A stretch of DNA of 64,000 nt. Source: Ochromonas danica. Lineage: Eukaryota > Sar > Chrysophyceae > Chromulinales > Chromulinaceae. The position numbers and the translations under genes are program-made. How positions within the stretch are numbered: the stretch's first letter is position 1; each line of letters begins with the position of its first letter. Location of the stretch: positions 175,064 through 239,063 of the forward strand of contig VKHL01000015.1 of assembly GCA_015146655.1 (NCBI GenBank), written 5' to 3'. Positions 9,597 to 18,500 of this stretch are shown here, one piece after another. The notes under the pieces were generated by a model. That model made no database searches and was not told the DNA's origin. It was given only the letters and a program-made list of their open reading frames with translations.

Positions 9597-12500
9597 ATGA
9601 AGATATATTATTTGTGGACTGTGATATCTTTTTATGTGTGCTGCTTTCAAATCATGCACTGGCCGCATTCAGCACTTGCAGAAGAGACAATGACATGGGA
9701 AGAATTTTCTTCCCAATTAAATGGAGATATGGCTGAATTTCATGCTGTGTCTTCTCGTCAATTTGCTATTAATTCTCAATCATCTAGTCCCACCACGCAA
9801 TCAACTGAAGCACCCAGTAGGAGCCCCAGCATTGCCCCTTCGACTACTCCTCAATCAAATGCTCCCAGCGAATCACCATCACTCGAGCCTTCTGGAAATC
9901 CGACCACCTTTCCAAGTATGCACCCCTCCGCAAGTCCCAGCTCTCCGCCCTCAGCTCACCCTAGTTTTCATCCATCAGCATTACCAACATGTCCACCTTC
10001 TTCAAGACCAAGTTATTTTCCCTCTTCCAAGCCTTCAACACAACCGAGCTCGCAACCAACTACTAGGCCAACTGATCAACCTTCATCTCAACCATCCAAG
10101 GAACCTTCTTCGCAACCATCGGGGCAACCTACCATTACCCCCACCGGCCAGCCGTCCTTGGCTCCTAGTGGTCAACCAACCTCGCGTCCTTCGGTGCAGC
10201 CTAGTGGGAGACCTTCGGCTCAACCATCAGGCCAACCGAGCATGGGTCCTTCATCCACGCCGTCATCACAGCCTTCGGGACAACCAAGTGGGTCGCCCAG
10301 TGGCCAGCCGTCCTTGGCTCCCAGTGGCCAACCTTCTTCTTCGCCAACTGTGAATCCTACTGGACAGCCTAGTGATTCTCCCACTTCTTTACCAACTACG
10401 CAGCCTACTGGGAGACCAAGTGCACAGCCGTCTAGTCAACCCTCGCTACAACCTTCATCCCAACCAACTACAGTCCCCTCTTCTCAGCCGAGCGCTCAAC
10501 CCTCTGATTTACCTACAGCCCAACCTTCATCTCAACCATCGGGAAAGCCTAGCATTGCTCCTTCATCTACACCGTCATCACAGCCTTCGGGACAACCGAG
10601 TGGGTCGCCCAGTGGCCAGCCGTCCATGGCTCCCAGTGGTCAACCAACCTCACGTCCTTCGGTGCAGCCAAGTGGGGCACCTTCATCTCAGCCATCAGGC
10701 CAACCGAGCATGGGTCCTTCATCTACGCCGTCATCACAGCCTTCGGGACAACCAAGTGGGTCGCCCAGCGGCCAGCCGTCCTTGGCTCCTAGTGGTCAAC
10801 CAACCTCACGTCCTTCGGTGCAGCCTAGTGGGAGACCTTCGGCTCAACCATCAGGCCAACCGAGCATGGGTCCTTCATCCACGCCGTCATCACAGCCTTC
10901 GGGACAACCAAGTGGGTCGCCCAGTGGCCAGCCGTCCTTGGCTCCCAGTGGCCAACCAACCTCACGTCCTTCGGTGCAGCCTAGTGGGAGACCTTCGGCT
11001 CAACCATCAGGCCAACCGAGCATGGGTCCTTCATCCACGCCGTCATCACAGCCTTCGGGACAACCAAGTGGGTCGCCCAGTGGCCAGCCGTCCTTGGCTC
11101 CCAGTGGCCAACCAACCTCACGTCCTTCGGTGCAGCCTAGTGGGAGACCTTCGGCTCAACCATCAGGCCAACCGAGCATGGGTCCTTCATCCACGCCGTC
11201 ATCACAGCCTTCGGGACAACCAAGTGGGTCGCCCAGTGGCCAGCCGTCCTTGGCTCCCAGTGGCCAACCTTCTTCTTCGCCAACTGTGAATCCTACTGGA
11301 CAGCCTAGTGATTCTCCCACTTCTTTACCAACTACGCAGCCTACTGGGAGACCAAGTGCACAGCCGTCTAGTCAACCCTCGCTACAACCTTCATCCCAAC
11401 CAACTACAGTCCCCTCTTCTCAGCCGAGCGCTCAACCCTCTGATTTACCTACAGCCCAACCTTCATCTCAACCATCGGGAAAGCCTAGCATTGCTCCTTC
11501 ATCTACACCGTCATCACAGCCTTCGGGACAACCGAGTGGGTCGCCCAGTGGCCAGCCGTCCATGGCTCCCAGTGGTCAACCAACCTCACGTCCTTCGGTG
11601 CAGCCAAGTGGGGCACCTTCATCTCAGCCATCAGGCCAACCGAGCATGGGTCCTTCATCTACGCCGTCATCACAGCCTTCGGGACAACCAAGTGGGTCGC
11701 CCAGCGGCCAGCCGTCCATGGCTCCCAGTGGCCAACCTTCCACTTCGCCAACTGTGAATCCTACTGGACAGCCTAGTGATTCTCCCACTTCTTCGCCAAC
11801 TACGCAGCCTACTGGGAGACCAAGTGCACAGCCGTCTAGTCAACCCTCGCTACAACCTTCATCCCAACCAACTACAGTCCCCTCTTCTCAGCCGAGCGCT
11901 CAACCCTCTGATTTACCTACAGCCCAACCTTCAGGACAACCGACTTATTTTCCATCTTCACAACCTTCTAGTCAGCCGTCTGCAATACCCACTTCACAAC
12001 CGTCAGTGTTACCCTCTGGCCAACCTTCGTCTGTGCCCAGTGGACAACCTTCTGGACAGCCAACTGCGTGTCCAACCAATCAACCAACATCTCAACCTTC
12101 TGCTATCCCTTCCGCTCAACCGTCCAGCCAGCCTTCCTCGCAGCCAACAGCTTTTCCTACGGCACAACCCTCATCCCAGCCTACTTCTTTTCCATCAAGT
12201 CAGCCAACCGAGTCGCCAAGTGCCCAGCCAACTTCCCAGCCATCTGGTTGTCCAAGCGGCCAGCCCACAAGCCAACCTTCTTTCGAACCGTCTTCACAGC
12301 CAACTTCCTCCCCCACCAGCCAGCCTTCGTCGCAGCCATCTTCAGTTCCTTCCTCTCAGCCATCTTCTCAGCCGACTGCCTCGCCATCTTCACAACCATC
12401 CGCCAAACCATCGTCCCAACCAACTGGGCTACCTAGTAGCCAGCCATCTGGCCAACCATCGAGCCAACCATCCCAGTATCCTACCTCACAGCCATCTGCG

Positions 12501-15500
12501 CAACCATCCTCTTCTCCAACGAATCCGACTGGCCAGCCTACTGCCCAACCTGTGGCCACTCCTACGAGCAAGCCCTCAACACAACCTTCTTCGCAGCCGT
12601 CATCGAGGCCCTCAAGTCAGCCGACGTCTCAACCGTCATCTAAGCCGACTTGTCAGCCAAGTTCTCAACCCAGTAGGCAACCCACATCACAGCCTTCTGT
12701 GCAGCCTACCCGCCAACCAAGTGCTCAGCCATCTGCACAACCTAGTGGGCAACCCACCAGGCAACCTTCTTCACAGCCGACTCGCCAGCCATCTGCTCAA
12801 CCAAGCAGGCAACCGTCGTCGAGACCAACATCACAACCTAGTAGGCAGCCTACATCTCAGCCCAGCCATGAGCCATCTTCGCAACCATCTTCTCAGCCGA
12901 CATTACAGCCTACTTCCCGACCAAGCGGGCAGCCAACCTCCCGCCCTACTGGCCAACCAAGCAGGCAACCGACGTCTCAACCTTCATCTTTCCCATCGGG
13001 TCAGCCAAGTAGTCAGCCAACCAGTCAGCCTTCGTCACAGCCTTCTGGTAAACCTTCCTGTCAGCCAACATCTGTACCATCGGGGAAGCCTTCCACCCAA
13101 CCAAGCAGCAGACCTTCGGGACAGCCCTCATCTCAACCTAGTGGGCAGCCGTCTGGTAGTCCTAGTGGTCAGCCAACTGTTCGGCCAACAACTAGCCGAC
13201 CTTCATCAAGACCTACTTCCGGTCCTTCCAAATATCCAACAACATCTTCCCCTACCCGCGATGGTGAAACCAATCGCCCAACCCGCTATCCAACTTCAGC
13301 TCCCAGTTTTAATCTTAATGGTTATTTGACGGAGCGTGTTTACAAAGATTTCCTCTCCAATCAGAGTTACTTCTCTGTCCTCTCGAGTAGTTTGACATTT
13401 TCATCATTTTTCTATAAAGGCGTTACAGTCAGTGGCAGCTGTGAGGATTGGTTTACCTTCTATGATCAACAATTTCTTCTACCATACGATGATGCTGTTT
13501 TCTATGCTATTTCAGCGTGGTATGAGATTTATGATTTTGGTAGCAGGACATACCGCTCGATTTTAACCACTTGCGCTGACACTACAGCTGTCAAAACGAT
13601 TGTGAATGGGGTAAGACTCGGCAGTGAGTCAGAGTATAATTGTGATGGCAACACTTGGCGTGTATTTAACTGTCAAGGAAGGCGCGTCTTTTGCATCAAT
13701 TGTAAGAAAATATGTGTTCCCACAGAAGCTTGCCCAGGTCGTTCTTTCATTACCAATCCTTGTCAGTCCTGCTCAAATCATGCGGCAATGGGAGGAGTTG
13801 TTAATTTCAAGTATCGGCGAGCATCATTATATCCCAAATTCAACAGTATTAAATTGCTACAGACGTCGAATACATCTCTTGTGTTGGGACTAAACGTGAC
13901 CAATCCTGGTCTTCTATATTGTGCGGCATTCCTTTCGTGGCAGAATGTCACAAGTGTCGTTGATATTTATAATGGAGCGAATCAACCTTTGCTTATTAAT
14001 TCGTCATCCTTATTTACGACCATGACGATAAATAACCTCTCCCCTAGCACATTATATCGAGTTTACTGTTACAGTGAAAGCTGGGTCAAAGATGTTATGC
14101 CTTTCACCGAAAGTTCCAACAATAGTTTGGCCGCTACAACAAGTTGCTGCAAATATGTGCTATTCTCTAGCTCGACACCTTCTGTGATGTACCATAAAAC
14201 TATTCAGTCCACTTCAAAGGTGTTCTTTGGACTGAGCAGCCGTCCAAGTGGGTTGACTAATGTGCGAGTGCTGATATCCTCTTCTTCCTCTTGTAATGGT
14301 ACCAGCTCCAAGTCTAGCTCTGCAACTGCCACCCCGAGTCTGTTCTCCTTTAAAGCCAACACTGATGATCTCTCTCGGAGCTTTATCGTCTCTGGCTCTG
14401 CTGGTTGCTATCTCTTTCAGCTTCTTGCTTTTGGTGGTGACAGCTACATCAATGCATCGACTGTTATAGGGATTTATAATGCTTCTAACTCGGTATTGCC
14501 GGCCCCTACAATCATTAGCGCAAGATTGGATGATGATGGAAATGGCATAAAAATCATGTTTGGCTCACCAACCAACACGCCGAACCAAAATGGGACCGGC
14601 ACCTTTTCTTGCACCTTGATACTACTTTTCAACGGTGTGGACAGTTCTTCGTGCAGATGGACAAACACGACGACTCTCCAGCTTTCTCTTGGTAGTCTTC
14701 CTTCTATATCGCCGGGTGACAGTATTACGATCCTGGCAGGCAAGATTGCAGCTGCATGCTATTCGTCTTCGCTTTGCAACTCTTATCCCACTCTCTCTTC
14801 AAGCAATATGACGTTACTTCTTCCTCTAAATCCTTTGAAGCCTTCGCTGTCACTCACTGCTCAACAAATGTTGTTATACTGCGATGATCTCTATCTCGAT
14901 GCTACCAGCTCAATCGGTAATGGTGGCAGGTCGTGGAACTCCATCAAGTGGAGCGTTGGAGGCTCACTATCAAAAGCTAATCTGACAGTATTGACGGCCT
15001 ATATGAATGCTAATTACCAGGACATTACTTCGGTAATGATCATTCCAAACAACCAGCTGTTTTTGAGTAGATTTCCAGACAATCTCACCTTTTCTCTTGA
15101 AGTGACCAATTATTTGGGAGCAACCTCGGCAGTCTCAGTAACTGTTTTCTTTCAGTATTCTACATTGCTCACGCCGCGATTGTTTATTGCAGGACCATCG
15201 AAAGTGTTCCTTCAACGATCTTCGGCTCTTTCTCTTTTTGCCAATGCCACTCTTCCTGCTTGTCTTTCTTCTTCTAGTGTGCAGAACTTTCGTTATACAT
15301 GGAGTGTTTTCAAAGGCTCCTCGCTTTTGAGCATTACTTCTACTTCTATCGACCAGCGCTATTTTAAGTTGCCAGCATATAGTCTGGATGTCGGTACAAG
15401 TTATGTCATTCAAGTGCGAATCTTGCTCAATGCGATGACATCAAAAGCCACCATGACTTCCAGCTCAGTCTCTGTGACAGTGGGTAGCTCTGGAGTGTTG

Positions 15501-18500
15501 AGCAAGATTGCTGGGGGAGCAAGTCAGGTTGTCAATGCCGTTGGATCGTTTGCACTTGATGGTAGTCAGAGCTTAGACTTGGACAGTCCAAGTGATAGTG
15601 CCAGCATGCAATTCACATGGTCTTGCACAATGTTGAGCCCAACATATGGCTCCACCTGTGCCGATGGATCTTTCCCGCTAAACGGTATAAAAGTCAATGC
15701 TCCCTTGGCTTTAATGGCTACAGGAAGTTATCTCATCACGTTAACGGTCCAAAACAGTTTTCGGTCGGATTCTTCGAGTCTTGTTTTAAATATTACAAGC
15801 GATGATACCTTTCCGACAGTGCAGATCAACACGACGAGTTTGCAGAAGACATATAGTGGTCAGAGTAAGATTATTATCGTTGGTACAGTCACAACGGAGT
15901 CAGAAAAGGCTACGGCCTTATGGGAATCATCCTTGTCCCCTCTATCAAGCTACAGTACATCTGCTTCACTCAATGCCACCATATCTGCATCCACTACGCA
16001 GTCCCTTCAACTTGTCATTCCACCCAACATTCTCTCTGCTGACACATCATATTCATTTGCCCTGTCTGCTTCCTATCTCTCCTCTTTAAAGACTGCTATG
16101 GCCTCGATTGATCTTGCTATTAACTCGCCGCCTCAAGGAGGTGTACTTGCTGTCACACCCTCACAAGGAGTTGCTCTTACCACCTTATTTACTATGACAT
16201 CTTCATTTTGGACTGATGATGCCGACGATCTTCCGCTGAGAACTCTTTTCGGTTACTATCTGTTGGATCAACGGTCATCGGTGGTTCTGAAAGGTTTGGA
16301 TGAAGTTTCAGCCATTTACGTGCCTCTTGGGCAGGGCCTAAAGTCGCGAAGCTATGTTATTACGTGTTTCGCCAATGTATCGGATATCTATGGAGCGACG
16401 GCTACAGCGGAAAACAATGCTACTGTGACGCCTGTACAACCTACCTCGACGACAACCGCGACATCGCTCATAATCAGTGCTTTGCAGTCTTTCCAGAGTA
16501 CAGCCACTATTACTGGCAACTCTGATTTGGCTGTTCAGGCGATGAGCTCGACTGCTATTGCTGTGAATAGCGTAGATTGCACTACTTCTAAGACGTGTTC
16601 TTCCATTAATCGACAGGCATGCACAACTACCGCCAAAACATGTGGACCGTGTCTGGATGGCTATGTGGGCATTGCAGGAGATTCAAATATCCCTTGTCAA
16701 ATCGCCTCTGTGTCGAAAGCTGTTGGGGCTAATTGCTCCTCTAATGCTACATGTTATACCGGGTTTTGCAAGTCGGGAAAATGTGTTGATGTGTCAAAAA
16801 GTTGTCCAGCCAATTGCAATAGTCGTGGGAGTTGTATTTTCACCTCTTATGTTGGAGAGACACTTTCATTTTGTTCTGTCAATGATCCTACATGTACTGC
16901 TAGTTGTCAATGTGTTAGTGGGCGCTATGGTCGTGATTGTAGTGTACTTGCATCACAATATAGTCAGCTTAGATCCTTGCGCGAATCTTTGTGCTCTGGT
17001 CTCTATACGACTGCTCTCAGCCAGGATACTTCATATGCAACATATCATATGAGAGCGAAGCTTGCTGGAGATATACTGCTTGATAGTAGCATGTTGACAG
17101 ACAATGCTCTTTGGAATTGCTCGAAAGTCCTTGTAGAATCCGTTCAGAATAACCCAACGCTATCATGCCAGGACGACCTACCTCAACTTATCACCTCAGG
17201 ACTATCCTATGCTCTGTCCGTGTATCAATTAAAAAATGCGTCAGTACTGTCTAAATCACTGTATCAATCCTTGTTAATTGACATTCAAGAAACAATGGCT
17301 CAGCTGGTTTCAGGATGTCAAAGCTTACAAGGTAGCGGTGAAGCATCGAGAGATATTATAACCTCGTTCATTCGTCACGCTTCTGTTCGCTATCCTTTGG
17401 CTTCCTCTTCTCTGGAACTGTCTTTACCTCGAACAACCAGTGAGAAGTCGAATGGATATAGTACTGCCAAGTTAAAAGTGGAAGCAATTAAAGGAAGCAA
17501 TGCAGAAAACTTAGGGATTAGTCTTATTCAATACCTTTTTAAACCCTCCTCCATTGAAACTGACTCTATGATTGTGGAGACTGTGTTTAGCTATGAAGAT
17601 TTAGTCGCAACCTCTGGTTCGACTCGTCGACTGGCTTCTTCTAGTGTACCGTCGGTTAATATGACAATCGTCATTCCCAACGCACAAGAGATTGTCTACA
17701 ACTCCACAGAGAACTACAACATCTCTGTGACATGCTCAAGATTTGAATCTGAGGTCTATTATCTCACTGCAGAATGCCATGATGGTGAAAAGGTTAACGT
17801 CACTTGCCCTGTCGATCGCAAAGGTGTCTTCAATATTACTTGTCCTGCACGACGTTATCGTCCTGCTTGCAGCATATCCACTAGTTATGGAGGGAATTTG
17901 ACCTTTTCAAGGAATGCGAATTGTGAGTTAAAGTCTTTCAGTGAATGGAATAGTACTTGCTATTGCTCGTTCGTCGATGGTGTTCAAAGAAGAAGGCTGG
18001 ATGGTTCAAGTGATAATGTGAACAGCTTATTCTTTGCTACAGTCACTACATTAGAAGTAGATCCTGTCAGCACGTCTTTTGATGCCTGGCCAGAGAAGTT
18101 GTCTGTGGTCCACAATCAGACTATTGTCATCACTACTGCCGTGGTGATGGGTGTATTCATATTAGGACTCTTTCTAGTGATTCAATATGATCGATACGAA
18201 CAAAACAGTCCCAAGAAGTTTGCGTTGAAATACAAAGACAAGTATATCCCCGGTGTATTGGGCAGTCCGATAAAGAAAACAGATGCTGTACGAACGATCC
18301 AAACTTTCTTTGAGAATATTCTCCCTGCAGACTTCCATCCCTTGCCATGGAAAACGCTGTTTTATCGTCGCCTCTTGTTAGAGCACTCCTATCTCACCAT
18401 CTGGTCACCTTCCCCTTCACTGTCATCGCTAGATAGAAGTCAGCCGAGTCCATTGAAATCAGAGAAGTGGTTACTATCGATGTGCAAGTTTCTTCACATC

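Noticed and set aside
9721-13329. Long second-frame open frames (His/Arg/Leu-rich) across the stalk repeat
   Set aside because: They arise because the repeat lacks stops in a second frame and copies itself; the main frame has a signal peptide and continues into the ectodomain.
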